Assembly (NCBI RefSeq): GCF_039540375.1
Contig: NZ_BAABEX010000001.1
Coordinates: forward strand, 106,965 to 170,964
Length of the DNA stretch: 64,000 bases
Direction of reading: 5' to 3'
Source of the DNA: Acidovorax_G lacteus
Lineage (GTDB): Bacteria > Pseudomonadota > Gammaproteobacteria > Burkholderiales > Burkholderiaceae_C
A program made the translations under genes and the position numbers. Shown in pieces: positions 41,453 through 50,628 of the stretch (position 1 is the first letter of the stretch; every line of letters begins with the position of its first letter). The notes under the pieces were generated by a model that was given only the letters and a program-made list of their open reading frames with translations, had not been told where the DNA came from and made no database searches.

Positions 41453-41770
41453 TCAGACCTGCATGTTCATGATGTCGGTGTAGGCCTGCACCATGCGGTT
41501 GCGCACGTGCAGCGTGGCCTGAAAGCCGATCTGCGCCTTCTGGATGGCCACCATGGTCTCTTCCAGGCTGACCGACGGGTTCTCCATCTGCACTTCGCGC
41601 TGCAGGTCGGCCGAGCGGTTCTGCGCCGCGCTCACCGACTGCAGTGCGCCCTTGAGGGCCGAGGAGAAGCCGACTTCGGGTTCGGTGCCCGCGGTCGCTG
41701 CGGCGGCTCGGCGCTGCAGGCCCACGCCGCCCGTTGGGGGGGTGATCGTGCTGTTGATGCGGAGGTCCAT
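41453..41770 (-). CDS. fliE: MS-ring/rod junction protein FliE
   Basis: The protein has 105 residues. The C-terminal two thirds (GFSSALKGALQSVSAAQNRS, SLEETMVAIQKAQIGFQATLHVRNRMVQAYTDIMNMQV) is the conserved FliE helix region. It joins the MS ring to the proximal rod. It is a single gene on the minus strand, divergent from fliF across 177 bp containing a probable FlhDC box. Confidence 0.95.
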   Translation of the reverse strand: MDLRINSTITPPTGGVGLQRRAAAATAGTEPEVGFSSALKGALQSVSAAQNRSADLQREVQMENPSVSLEETMVAIQKAQIGFQATLHVRNRMVQAYTDIMNMQV

Positions 41771-41832
41771 GGCAGTGTCTCAGGGGCAGGAAGGGATGCT
41801 GGGAATCCTATCGGTGCCGAGGGTGGCCATCC

Positions 41833-41868
41833 GGCCAAATAGCGGAACAAACGCGCGGCTTATTGGCC
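41833..41868. promoter_or_regulatory. Probable FlhDC box between fliE and fliF
   Basis: GGCCAAATAGC (41833-41843) and GCTTATTGGCC (41858-41868) form an imperfect inverted repeat (9 of 11). AAATAGCG matches the core of the enterobacterial FlhDC half-site, in the same inward orientation. It would serve both divergent operons. FlhDC itself is not encoded in the window. Confidence 0.6.
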
Positions 41869-41947
41869 GAACGCCGCTGCGGCCTGCCCGAATAATCGGC
41901 TCCATCGCTGGAAAACCCCTCCGACCCTCCCTTGCTGGAAGCGCCCG

Positions 41948-43684
41948 ATGTCTGCCGTTGCTGAAATCCCTGTCCCCCCCGCCGCCGTGGCCGCGCCTGC
42001 GGCTGCGCCGAACTGGCTGCAGCGGTTGAACACGCTGGACCGCGCACAACGCCTGCGCCTGGGCGTGGGCGTGGCGCTGCTGATCGCGGTGGCCATCGCC
42101 GCCATCGTGTTCGGCCGCCAGCCCGACTACCGCGTGCTGTTTGCCAACCTGAGCGACAAGGACGGCGGGGCCATCGTGGCCCAGCTTTCGCAGATGAACG
42201 TGCCCTACAAGTACGCCGAAGGCGGCGGGGCCATCCTGATTCCGGCCGAGCGTGTGCACGACGTGCGCCTGCGCCTGGCCACGCAGGGCCTGCCCAAGGG
42301 TTCGGTCACGGGCTTTGAGCTGATGGAGACCAACCGCTTCGGCATCACGCAGTTCCAGGAGCGGCTGAACTTCCAGCGCGGACTGGAGGGCGAGCTGACC
42401 CGCTCGATCCAGGCACTGTCGTCGGTGCAAAGCGCCCGGGTGCACCTGGCGTTGCCCAACCAGAACGGGTTTTTCCGCGAGCAACAAAAGCCCTCGGCTT
42501 CGGTGCTGGTGAGCCTGCACCCGGGCCGCATCCTCGACCGTGCCCAGCTCGCCGGCATCGTGCACCTGGTGGCGTCCAGCGTGCCGGAGCTGTCGCCTTC
42601 GGCCGTGAGCGTGCTCGACGACACGGGCAAGCTGCTGTCGCAGTCGCCCGACTCGGCCGCCGGTGCGGCCATCGACGCTCAGCAACTGGCCTATGTGCAG
42701 CAGATCGAGCAGCAGTACACCCGCCGCATTCTCGACATTCTGGAGCCTGTGGTCGGCCGCAACAACGTCAAGGCCCAGGTGACGGCCGAGGTGGACTTCA
42801 CCCAGACCGAACAGACTTCGGAGCAGCACCGCCCCAACCAGGGTTCTGAGGCCGCCGCCGTGCGCAGCCAGCAGGTGGTGGAAAGCAGCGGCACCACCGA
42901 CAGCACCAACACCGCCACGGGTGTTCCGGGGGCCGTTGCCAATCAGCCGCCAGGCCAGGCCCAGGCACCCATCAACGGGGCCAATCCAGCTCCCAATGCC
43001 GCCGGCGGCCAGCAGGCGTCGGCCGCCACCCAGAGCAAGCGCGAATCGATCACCAACTACGAGGTGGACCGCACCGTGCGCGTGACGCGCGGCGGCACCG
43101 GCGCCATCAAGCGCGTGAACGCGGCGGTGGTCGTCAACTACCAGATGGCCGAGGAAAAGGGCAAACCCGTGCCCAAGGCCCTGACGCCCGAGCAGATCGA
43201 GCAGATGACCGCCCTGGTGCGTGAGACCATCGGCTTCAACAGGGACCGCGGCGATTCGGTGAACCTGATGAACACCCCGTTCCAGATGCAGGCCGAAGCC
43301 GACACCGGGGTGCCGCTGTGGCGTCAGCCGGAGGTCCTCGACATTGCCCGCAGCCTGGCCTGGCCGCTGGGTGCGGTGCTGTTCGGTGCGCTGGTGCTGT
43401 TTGGCCTGGTGCGGCCCGCCCTCAAGGGCATGGCCGCGCCGCCAGCAGCGGCCAGCGCTGCTGGCCGCGCCCCGGGCCAGCCCGCCCTGGCTGGCACGCA
43501 GCTCAACGCCCTGGAAGCCGACACGCCCGAGCGCCCGGCGCTGCCTGCGCCGACCAAGCAGGACGAGGCCAACGTGGTCACGCCGGAGCAGCTGCGCCTG
43601 GAAGAAGCACGCAAGCTGGCCAAGGACAATCCCATCGCTGTGGCCAATATCGTCAAGCAATGGGTCAATGGCGAGACGCCCTGA
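41948..43684 (+). CDS. fliF: MS-ring protein FliF
   Basis: The protein has 578 residues. Membrane segments lie at about 38-58 (VGVALLIAVAIAAIVFG) and about 465-485 (PLGAVLFGALVLFGLV). Between them lie the ring-building motifs ALSSVQSARVHLALP and ASVLVSLHPGR; the C terminus KDNPIAVANIVKQWVN binds FliG. It forms the MS ring on which the flagellum is built. First gene of the fliFGHIJK run. Confidence 0.97.
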   Translation: MSAVAEIPVPPAAVAAPAAAPNWLQRLNTLDRAQRLRLGVGVALLIAVAIAAIVFGRQPDYRVLFANLSDKDGGAIVAQLSQMNVPYKYAEGGGAILIPAERVHDVRLRLATQGLPKGSVTGFELMETNRFGITQFQERLNFQRGLEGELTRSIQALSSVQSARVHLALPNQNGFFREQQKPSASVLVSLHPGRILDRAQLAGIVHLVASSVPELSPSAVSVLDDTGKLLSQSPDSAAGAAIDAQQLAYVQQIEQQYTRRILDILEPVVGRNNVKAQVTAEVDFTQTEQTSEQHRPNQGSEAAAVRSQQVVESSGTTDSTNTATGVPGAVANQPPGQAQAPINGANPAPNAAGGQQASAATQSKRESITNYEVDRTVRVTRGGTGAIKRVNAAVVVNYQMAEEKGKPVPKALTPEQIEQMTALVRETIGFNRDRGDSVNLMNTPFQMQAEADTGVPLWRQPEVLDIARSLAWPLGAVLFGALVLFGLVRPALKGMAAPPAAASAAGRAPGQPALAGTQLNALEADTPERPALPAPTKQDEANVVTPEQLRLEEARKLAKDNPIAVANIVKQWVNGETP

Positions 43685-43720
43685 TACGCTGTACACCTCT
43701 GATGTACGGAAGCACACGCC

Positions 43721-44716
43721 ATGGATGAACAAGGTCTCAACGACGCCGCCATCCTGCTGATGTCCCTGGGCGAGGAGGAGGCGGCCGAGGTCTTCAAGCA
43801 TCTCTCGCCCAAGGAGGTGCAGAAGCTCGGCGAAACCATCGCCCGCATGCGCGCGGTGTCCAAGGAAAAGGTGGACGAGGTCATCAACCGCTTCAGCGGC
43901 GCGGCCGCCGCGCAGAGCCTGCTGGTGTCGGACACCGGCAACTACGTGCGGTCGGTGCTCAAGCGCGCGCTGGGCGACGACAAGGCCGCGCTGCTGATCG
44001 ACCGCATTCTGCAGGGCGGTGATGTCTCGGGGATCGAGTCGCTCAAGTGGATGGACCCGCTGTCGGTGGCCGAACTCCTGCGCAATGAGCACCCGCAGAT
44101 CGTGGCCGCCATCCTGGTCCACCTGGACCCGGACCAGGCCTCCGGCATCCTGCAGCACCTGACCGACCGCCAGCGCAGCGAAATTCTGCTGCGCGTGGCC
44201 ACGCTCGAAGGTATCCAGCCCACCGCGCTCAAGGATCTGAACGAAGTGCTGTTCAAGGTGCTGGCTGGGGGGGACAAGATCCGCAAGAGCTCGCTCGGCG
44301 GCGTCAAGGCTGCGGCCGAGATCATCAACCTGCTGGGCGGCAACATGGACGCCGTGGTGCTCGAATCCATCCGCGGCCACGACCCGGACCTTGCGCAGAA
44401 GATCATGGACAAGATGTTCGTGTTCGAGGACATCCTCAAGCTCGACGACAAGTCCATCCAGACGGTGCTCAAGGAAGTGGCGTCCGAGACGCTCATCGTG
44501 GCCCTCAAGGGCGCGGTGCCCGAGCTGCGCGACAAGTTCCTGTCGAACATGTCCTCGCGTGCGGCGGATGCGCTGCGCGAAGACCTGGAGTCGCGCGGCC
44601 CCATGCGCCTGTCCGAGGTCGAGGCGCAGCAAAAGGAAATCCTCAAAACGGTGCGGCGCCTCTCGGACGAGGGCCAGATCGTGCTAGGCGGTGGAGGCGA
44701 CGATGCCTTCGTCTAA
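43721..44716 (+). CDS. fliG: Motor switch protein FliG
   Basis: The protein has 331 residues. It contains the N-terminal FliF-binding part (AAILLMSLGEEEAAEVFKHL), the middle EHPQIVAAILVHLDP, and the C-terminal torque helix with DDKSIQTVLKEV and LRDKFLSNMS. It couples MotA to rotor rotation. It is 36 bp after fliF and overlaps fliH by 14 bp. Confidence 0.97.
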   Translation: MDEQGLNDAAILLMSLGEEEAAEVFKHLSPKEVQKLGETIARMRAVSKEKVDEVINRFSGAAAAQSLLVSDTGNYVRSVLKRALGDDKAALLIDRILQGGDVSGIESLKWMDPLSVAELLRNEHPQIVAAILVHLDPDQASGILQHLTDRQRSEILLRVATLEGIQPTALKDLNEVLFKVLAGGDKIRKSSLGGVKAAAEIINLLGGNMDAVVLESIRGHDPDLAQKIMDKMFVFEDILKLDDKSIQTVLKEVASETLIVALKGAVPELRDKFLSNMSSRAADALREDLESRGPMRLSEVEAQQKEILKTVRRLSDEGQIVLGGGGDDAFV

Positions 44717-45431
44717 CAGCCCGCGCTTTTACGCGCGTTTCATTCCCAGTGAAGAGGTCAACTCGGTCACGCAGTGGAAGTTCGGCTCCGTCGACGGCTC
44801 CGAACCCGAGCCGGAGCCCGAAACCGACGCACTGCCCGAACTGCCCCCGCCGCCTACGGCCGATGAGATCACGGCCCTGTGCGAGCAGGCGCGGCAGGAC
44901 GGATTTGCCCAGGGGTATGAGCATGGACGTGCCGAGGCCTCGCTTGAATGGCAGCAGCGCATGGACGACTACATTGCCGGCCAGGGGCAAGAGGCCGCGC
45001 AGCGTGCGGCCGCCGTGGTGCAGGAGTTGCATACCACCTTCAATGAGCTGCAGCAGACGCTTGCGCGCCAGGTGCTGGAGCTGGCCTGCGAAGTCGCCCG
45101 CCAGGTCGTACGGCAAGAACTGACGGTGCGCCCCGAGGCGCTGGAGGTCGTGGTGAGCGAAGCGGTGGGCGGACTGCTCGCCCAGGCGCGCCCCGCGCTC
45201 GTGCGCCTGCATCCGGAAGATGCCGAGCGACTGCAAGGCCCCCTGCGCGAGCGCTACGGCGACGCGGGGGTGCAATGGGTGGCCGACCCGCAGGTGCCGC
45301 CCGGTGGCTGCTGGGTCGAGTCGGCTGGCACCGTGATCGACGGTACCGTGGCCAAGCGCTGGGAGCGTGCTGTGGCGGCACTGGGACTGCAGTCCGCCTG
45401 GGACGCAGAGGAGTCGGCGGATGTCCGCTGA
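44703..45431 (+). CDS. fliH: Export ATPase regulator FliH
   Basis: The protein has 242 residues: an acidic/Pro-rich N terminus (EPEPEPETDALPELPPPP), then GFAQGYEHGRAEA and the C-terminal ELACEVARQVVRQEL region typical of FliH. It holds FliI inactive and docks it to the C ring. ATG 44703 with GGAGG five bases upstream is preferred over GTG 44691. It overlaps fliI by 11 bp. Confidence 0.92.
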   Translation: MPSSNSPRFYARFIPSEEVNSVTQWKFGSVDGSEPEPEPETDALPELPPPPTADEITALCEQARQDGFAQGYEHGRAEASLEWQQRMDDYIAGQGQEAAQRAAAVVQELHTTFNELQQTLARQVLELACEVARQVVRQELTVRPEALEVVVSEAVGGLLAQARPALVRLHPEDAERLQGPLRERYGDAGVQWVADPQVPPGGCWVESAGTVIDGTVAKRWERAVAALGLQSAWDAEESADVR

Positions 45432-46908
45432 GCAGGCACTCTTGCCGCAGGCCGAGCTGGCCGACGTGGTGCCCGAGGGCTCCGCGCCGCCTGCTGCGCC
45501 CGCCCGCCTGCCCCAACCCTTGCTGACGGCAGCCGACTGGCGCGCACTGCTCACCCAAGCGCGTGAGCGGGTGGAGGAGGGCGTGACGCTGGAGAGCCGA
45601 GGCACGCTCACCCGCCTGGCGGGCCTGGTGCTGGAGGCCGCAGGTTTGCGGGTGCCGGTGGGTTCTCAGTGCACGGTGCAGATGCCCGGCCAGGCCCCGG
45701 TGCTGGCCGAGGTGGTCGGTTTTGCGGGCGACAAGGCGTTTCTCATGCCCGCGGGGGATACGCAGGGTTTGTCAAGTGGCGCGCGGGTCACGCCCGCGGC
45801 GGCGTATGTGCCGGTTCCGCGCCTGGGGGAACCTCCCCGTCCTCCGCAGCGCGCGGGCGCTTTGCGCCTGCCCATGGGCGATGGCCTGCTGGGCCGTGTC
45901 GTCGATTCCCAGGGGCTGCCGCTCGATCACGGCGGCCCTCTGGTGGGGGTGGATGCCGAGCCCATGGGCCGCGGCCCGATCAACGCGATGGACCGCGATC
46001 CGGTGCGCGAGTCCATGGACACGGGCGTGCGCGCCATCAACGCGTTGCTCACGGTGGGGCGCGGCCAGCGTCTGGGCCTGTTCGCGGGCTCGGGCGTGGG
46101 CAAAAGCGTGCTGCTGGGCATGATGGCCCGCTACACGCAGGCGGACGTGATCGTGGTCGGCTTGATTGGCGAGCGCGGCCGCGAGGTCAAGGAGTTCATC
46201 GAGGACATCCTGGGCGAAGAGGGGCGTGCGCGCTCGGTGGTGGTGGCCGCTCCGGCCGATGCGCCTCCACTGCTGCGCATGCAGGGTGCGGCCTATGCCA
46301 CCGCCATCGCTGAGCATTTCCGCGACAAGGGGCACCATGTGCTGCTGCTCATGGATTCGCTCACCCGCTATGCCATGGCACAGCGTGAGATTGCACTGGC
46401 CATCGGCGAGCCGCCGGCCACCAAGGGCTACCCCCCGTCGTGCTTCGCCAAACTGCCTCAGCTGGTCGAGCGCAGCGGCAACGGCCTGCATGGCGTCGGA
46501 TCGATCACGGCGTTCTACACTGTGCTGTCCGAAGGCGACGACCAGCAGGACCCCATCGCCGATGCGGCCCGCGCCATCCTGGACGGGCACATCGTGCTGT
46601 CGCGAGCGCTGGCCGAAACCGGGCACTTCCCGGCCATTGACATCGAACAGTCGGCCTCGCGCGTGATGCACAACGTGGCCAGCCGCGAGCATCTCGAAAT
46701 GGCCCGGCGCTTCCGTGGAACCTGGTCCCGCTACCAAAAGAGCCGTGATCTGGTGCAGGTGGGCGCCTACCTCAGTGGCTCCGATCCGGCGCTGGACGAG
46801 GCGATCCGCCTGCAGCCGCAGCTCGCACAGTTTCTGCAGCAGGACATGCACGAAGCCGCATCCATGGACCAGAGTCTGCATGCCATGGCACTGGCGCTTT
46901 CGTCGTAG
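45421..46908 (+). CDS. fliI: Flagellar export ATPase FliI
   Basis: The protein has 495 residues and is F1-beta-like. The Walker A is GLFAGSGVGKSVLLG, Walker B VLLLMDSLTRYAMAQREIAL, and the family block GEPPATKGYPPSCFAKLPQL. It powers unloading of export substrates from chaperones. The N terminus is about 35 residues longer than in enterics, with a Pro/Ala-rich stretch. The start at 45421 has GAGGAG upstream. Confidence 0.97.
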   Translation: MSAEQALLPQAELADVVPEGSAPPAAPARLPQPLLTAADWRALLTQARERVEEGVTLESRGTLTRLAGLVLEAAGLRVPVGSQCTVQMPGQAPVLAEVVGFAGDKAFLMPAGDTQGLSSGARVTPAAAYVPVPRLGEPPRPPQRAGALRLPMGDGLLGRVVDSQGLPLDHGGPLVGVDAEPMGRGPINAMDRDPVRESMDTGVRAINALLTVGRGQRLGLFAGSGVGKSVLLGMMARYTQADVIVVGLIGERGREVKEFIEDILGEEGRARSVVVAAPADAPPLLRMQGAAYATAIAEHFRDKGHHVLLLMDSLTRYAMAQREIALAIGEPPATKGYPPSCFAKLPQLVERSGNGLHGVGSITAFYTVLSEGDDQQDPIADAARAILDGHIVLSRALAETGHFPAIDIEQSASRVMHNVASREHLEMARRFRGTWSRYQKSRDLVQVGAYLSGSDPALDEAIRLQPQLAQFLQQDMHEAASMDQSLHAMALALSS

Positions 46909-46927
46909 CCGTTGAAGCGTAGGCACC

Positions 46928-47392
46928 ATGTCGTCCTTGTCTGCCCTTCATGTCGCTGTTGAGATGGCCACCCGCCAGCGCGACGACGCACGCCGGGCAC
47001 TGCAGGATGCCCAGAACGCGCGACATGCCGCCGCCGATCAGCTGCACCAGTTGCAAAGCTATGCGGTCGAGACGGATCAGCGCTGGGGCATGGCGGAAGA
47101 CAGCCTGCGCGGCCCCGAAGTGCTGTACCACCACCGGCATTTCATGGGGCGGCTGGACCACGCCATCGGGTTGCAGACCGGTGTGGTGCACGACCAGGAC
47201 ACGCGGCTTGCGCAACTGGCGCAGCGCCTGCTGCAGGCCGAACTGCGTTTGACCAGCCTGCGCAAGGTGGTGGAGCGCCGCCAGCACGAACTGGCGCTGG
47301 CCCAGATGCGGCGCGACCAGAAACAGACCGATGAGCGCGCGTCGCTCCAGTACCGATCGTCCCCGCCGGGCCTCGCGGCCCAGGAGAGCTGA
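46928..47392 (+). CDS. fliJ: Flagellar export chaperone-escort protein FliJ
   Basis: The protein has 154 residues, predicted to be a long antiparallel coiled coil (VEMATRQRDDARRALQDAQ; ELRLTSLRKVVERRQHELAL). It resembles the F-type ATPase gamma stalk and connects FliI to FlhA. The identification rests on coiled-coil form, length and place between fliI and fliK. Confidence 0.88.
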   Translation: MSSLSALHVAVEMATRQRDDARRALQDAQNARHAAADQLHQLQSYAVETDQRWGMAEDSLRGPEVLYHHRHFMGRLDHAIGLQTGVVHDQDTRLAQLAQRLLQAELRLTSLRKVVERRQHELALAQMRRDQKQTDERASLQYRSSPPGLAAQES

Positions 47393-47394
47393 CC

Positions 47395-48756
47395 ATGGAA
47401 AACCTTCGTCCCTCTGCGACACCAACCCAGACCACTGCCACCGCAGCAGCCCAGGGGCCACGGCGGTCCGGCGCTGCCGGTGTGGCCGCTGGTGCGGGCG
47501 ATGCCAATGCACAGCCCGCCGACGCCTTCATGGCACTGCTGACCGCCATCGACCAGCAGGCAGACGCACTCGCATTGCCGTCGGTGGACGCTGCTGTGTC
47601 CGTCGCGGACAGTGTGGGAGATGCTTCACTGGGGGCCTCGGGGGATGCTTCGATAGTGCCGCTGTGGCTCGCGCAAGGGGCGCTCGATGCCAGCGGGTTG
47701 CCGCCCGGCGCATCCTCTGCAGGCGCCGGGGGCGCTTTGCTGGCGGGGCTGACGGCAGGCATCGCGGGCGGGCTGGTGAACGGTCTGGTGGCTCAGACGG
47801 CGCAGATGGATCGCGCAGCGGAGCGGTTCGATGCCTCGGCTTCTGCGGGGGGCGCCCGCCGCGGGGGCGCGGGTGGCTTGAAGTCTGCCGTGGCGGCAGC
47901 CGCATCGCGGATGCTGGGGGCGACGGCGGACAGCTCCGCTGCGACTGCAGGCCAGCCGAGTAGTGTGACCGGCGCGCCACGCCCGGGCAGTGAGTCGCCT
48001 AACCCGCCCGGCATGGGTTTGCCCCACACGCTGTCGGCTGTGGCGGGAGTCGTCACGGGCGAGCGCTCTGCACAGTCGGTGGCGGCGGCGAGTGCGGAGG
48101 CCTTGCGCGCGGTGGCCGAGGCGCTGCAGAGTGCAGCATCAAGCGATGCTGCCGGAGCCCCTGCCGCCAACGCCTCGGCATCGGCTGCGTTGCCCGTGCG
48201 GGCCGAGGCTCCCGCGTACGACCGCGGCGCATCTGCCGCCCAGACCGGTGGCGTGGCCGATGCCGCTTCCCTGTCGTCACCCCAAGCGCAGCAGGCCGAT
48301 GCCGCGGCGGCCGCGCAGGCCGACGGATTGGCGGCCCGCATGGCCCAGATGGAGGAGCAACTGTCGGAGCAGGTGGCCTTCTGGGTCAACCAGCATTCGC
48401 AGTCGGCCGAGATGACGGTGGATCAGAGCGGTTTACCGGTGGAGGTGCGCGTCACCCTGCAAGGCAATGAGGCCCATGTGAGTTTCCGCTCCGACCAGGA
48501 GCAGACCCGCCAAGCCCTGGATGAGCGGGTGGCGCAGTTGCGCGAGCTGCTGCAGCAAGAAGGCCTGCAACTGGCAGGCGTGACGGTGGGCTCGACGCTG
48601 TCTGAGGGGGGCTCCGGGCGGCGTGGCTCGTCTGAAGAATCGAATGGACGCCGCCAGCTGGCCCGCATCCAGGCGCCGGCTGCCGCCGCGGAGCAGGTGC
48701 CTATGGCACGCGGCATAGGCACTCAAAGCCCCCGAGCACTGGACGTGTTTGCCTGA
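47395..48756 (+). CDS. fliK: Hook-length control protein FliK
   Basis: The protein has 453 residues. About the first 300 are low-complexity and rich in Ala, Gly and Ser. The conserved C-terminal domain (about 340-420) has PVEVRVTLQGNEAHVSFRSD and LRELLQQEGLQLAGVTV. FliK measures hook length during export and then switches FlhB specificity. The ATG follows the fliJ stop by 2 bp. A 267-bp gap precedes fliL, so the operon may end or restart here. Confidence 0.9.
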   Translation: MENLRPSATPTQTTATAAAQGPRRSGAAGVAAGAGDANAQPADAFMALLTAIDQQADALALPSVDAAVSVADSVGDASLGASGDASIVPLWLAQGALDASGLPPGASSAGAGGALLAGLTAGIAGGLVNGLVAQTAQMDRAAERFDASASAGGARRGGAGGLKSAVAAAASRMLGATADSSAATAGQPSSVTGAPRPGSESPNPPGMGLPHTLSAVAGVVTGERSAQSVAAASAEALRAVAEALQSAASSDAAGAPAANASASAALPVRAEAPAYDRGASAAQTGGVADAASLSSPQAQQADAAAAAQADGLAARMAQMEEQLSEQVAFWVNQHSQSAEMTVDQSGLPVEVRVTLQGNEAHVSFRSDQEQTRQALDERVAQLRELLQQEGLQLAGVTVGSTLSEGGSGRRGSSEESNGRRQLARIQAPAAAAEQVPMARGIGTQSPRALDVFA

Positions 48757-48931
48757 GGGTTGATGGCGGGGGCGCACCCCCTGATTGCGGGCAGGGCCGC
48801 GCCTGCGCTCAACCCCCAGCCAACGCCGTCGGCGTTGCCGGTACCCCTGTTTCACTGATGCGGCGGAGCAGAGCGGGCAGGCATCCCCGCAAGCCCAAGG
48901 TATGCCGTGGTTTTGGGCTTTTATTCTGGCT

Positions 48932-48959
48932 ATTATTGGACGCGCTACGCCCCAATAAT
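48932..48959. promoter_or_regulatory. AT-rich inverted repeat upstream of fliL
   Basis: ATTATTGG (48932-48939) and CCAATAAT (48952-48959) are perfectly inverted across 12 bp, 65 bp ahead of fliL. Half-site orientation is opposite to the fliE/fliF FlhDC box. A -10-like TATTAT overlaps the left arm, but no good -35 is seen. Confidence 0.4.
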
Positions 48960-49023
48960 GGGCTCGTCCCGTACATGGCGTTCGCCATCTGGCCGGGCCC
49001 GCGACCCTTGAAGGAAACACGCC

Positions 49024-49605
49024 GTGTCCGCCAACCAGCCTGCTGCAGCTGCCGCTCCCGCCAAGAGCAAAAAGATGCTCATCATCATCATTGCAGTGCT
49101 GGTTCTGGTGCTGGCGGGCGGTGGTGCGGCGGCGTTCCTTCTCATGGGCAAGAAGAATGCGGAGGACGAGGAAGGCGCCGCGCCGGCGCGCAAGGAGGCG
49201 CCCAAGGTCGCGCCGACCTTCCTGCCCATGGAAAACATGGTGGTCAATCTGGCCGACCCTGGGGGCGATCGATTTGCCCAGATCGGCATCACCGTGGAGG
49301 TGGCCGACGCCAAGACGGCGGACCAGGTCAAGCAGTACATGCCATCCATTCGCAGTGGGGTGTTGTTGTTGGTGTCTCAGCGGACGTCGGCCGAGCTGCT
49401 GCAACGCGAGGGCAAGGAGAAGCTCGCGCACGACATCCTGCGGGAGGTGTCCAAGCCTCTGGGCTACACCGTACCCGCCAAGAAGACGCGCAAGGAGCCG
49501 GCTGCCGATGACGAAGAGTCGGAGGAGGATGACCGGGCTGCCCGTCGCAAGGCTGCGCAGAACCCTGTGCATCGCATTCTGTTCTCCAGCTTCATCATTC
49601 AGTGA
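49024..49605 (+). CDS. fliL: Flagellar basal-body-associated protein FliL
   Basis: The protein has 193 residues. One membrane helix near 19-40 (MLIIIIAVLVLVLAGGG) is followed by a periplasmic domain with NMVVNLADPGGDRFAQIGITVEV. The C terminus NPVHRILFSSFIIQ is conserved. It supports stator function. The start is GTG, with AAGGAA upstream. A charged insertion (ADDEESEEDDRAARRK) near residues 160-178 is unusual in length. Confidence 0.93.
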   Translation: MSANQPAAAAAPAKSKKMLIIIIAVLVLVLAGGGAAAFLLMGKKNAEDEEGAAPARKEAPKVAPTFLPMENMVVNLADPGGDRFAQIGITVEVADAKTADQVKQYMPSIRSGVLLLVSQRTSAELLQREGKEKLAHDILREVSKPLGYTVPAKKTRKEPAADDEESEEDDRAARRKAAQNPVHRILFSSFIIQ

Positions 49606-49623
49606 AACCGATGGGGTCATTCC

Positions 49624-50628
49624 ATGAGTGATTCGTTTCTTTCGCAGGAAGAAGTCGATGCCCTTTTGGAGGGCGTGACGGGGGAGAGCCAGAAATCCGT
49701 CGAGGAGGTGGCGGAGGCGGGTGCGGTCCGTAATTACGACATTTCCAGCCAGGAGCGCATCGTCCGGGGTCGCATGCCGACCATGGAGATCGTCAACGAA
49801 CGCTTTGCTCGGAACTTCCGCATCGGTCTGTTCAACTTCATCCGCCGCAGCCCCGAGATTTCGGTGGGTACGGTATCGGTACAGCGGTACAGCGCGTTCC
49901 TTCGCGAACTGGCGGTGCCGACCAATTTCAACATCGTGGCCATCCGCCCGCTGCGGGGCAGCGGGCTGATCGTGTGCGAGCCCTCACTGGTGTTCGGCAT
50001 TATCGACACCCTGTATGGCGGGGTGGGCAAGTTCCAAACCCGGATCGAGGGGCGCGATTTTTCGCCCACCGAGCAGCGCGTGATCAACCGCCTGGTGGAC
50101 GTGATCTGTGCTGAGTACAAGAAGGCGTGGCATGGCATCTATCCACTGGAGCTCGAATACCAGCGCTCGGAGATGCAGCCGCAGTTTGCCAATATTGCGA
50201 CGCCCAGCGAGATCGTGGTGTCCACGGCGTTTCAGCTGGAGATCGGCGATCTCTCCGGCGCTATTCATATGTGCATGCCCTACGCGACGCTGGAGCCGAT
50301 CCGTGACGTGCTGTATTCGTCGACGCAGGGCGACTCGATTGAGGTGGACCGCCGCTGGGTGCGTGTGTTGACCCGCGAGATTCAGGCCGCCGAGGTGACG
50401 CTGGTGGCCGAATTGGCCAAAGCCGACGCGACCGTGGAGCAATTGCTGGCGATGAAACCCGGGGATTTCATCGAACTCGACCGCGAGCCGCGCATTCGGG
50501 CTTCGATCGGTGGTGTGCCGATCTTCGAATGCCAGTACGGCACCCACAATTCGAAATATGCCATCCGGATCGAGGAGTGCCTGCGCACAGCCGATTTGAG
50601 CTGGCTGGGGGAAAAAGATGTCAACTGA
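49624..50628 (+). CDS. fliM: Motor switch protein FliM
   Basis: The protein has 334 residues. The N-terminal CheY-P-binding peptide is LSQEEVDALLEG. The middle CheC-like domain contains NERFARNFRIGLFNFIRR, and the C-terminal domain resembles FliN. It receives the CheY-P signal and reverses the motor. It is followed by fliN with an 11-bp overlap. Confidence 0.97.
   Translation: MSDSFLSQEEVDALLEGVTGESQKSVEEVAEAGAVRNYDISSQERIVRGRMPTMEIVNERFARNFRIGLFNFIRRSPEISVGTVSVQRYSAFLRELAVPTNFNIVAIRPLRGSGLIVCEPSLVFGIIDTLYGGVGKFQTRIEGRDFSPTEQRVINRLVDVICAEYKKAWHGIYPLELEYQRSEMQPQFANIATPSEIVVSTAFQLEIGDLSGAIHMCMPYATLEPIRDVLYSSTQGDSIEVDRRWVRVLTREIQAAEVTLVAELAKADATVEQLLAMKPGDFIELDREPRIRASIGGVPIFECQYGTHNSKYAIRIEECLRTADLSWLGEKDVN

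Noticed and set aside
41780..44632. Very long open frame (about 950 codons) antisense to fliF and fliG
   Set aside because: It mirrors well-supported genes in a GC-rich genome; its translation is low-complexity His/Arg/Gly-rich sequence with no motif.
48821..48837. CAACGCC / GGCGTTG hairpin after fliK
   Set aside because: A perfect 7-bp stem but no T run; a terminator call is not supported.
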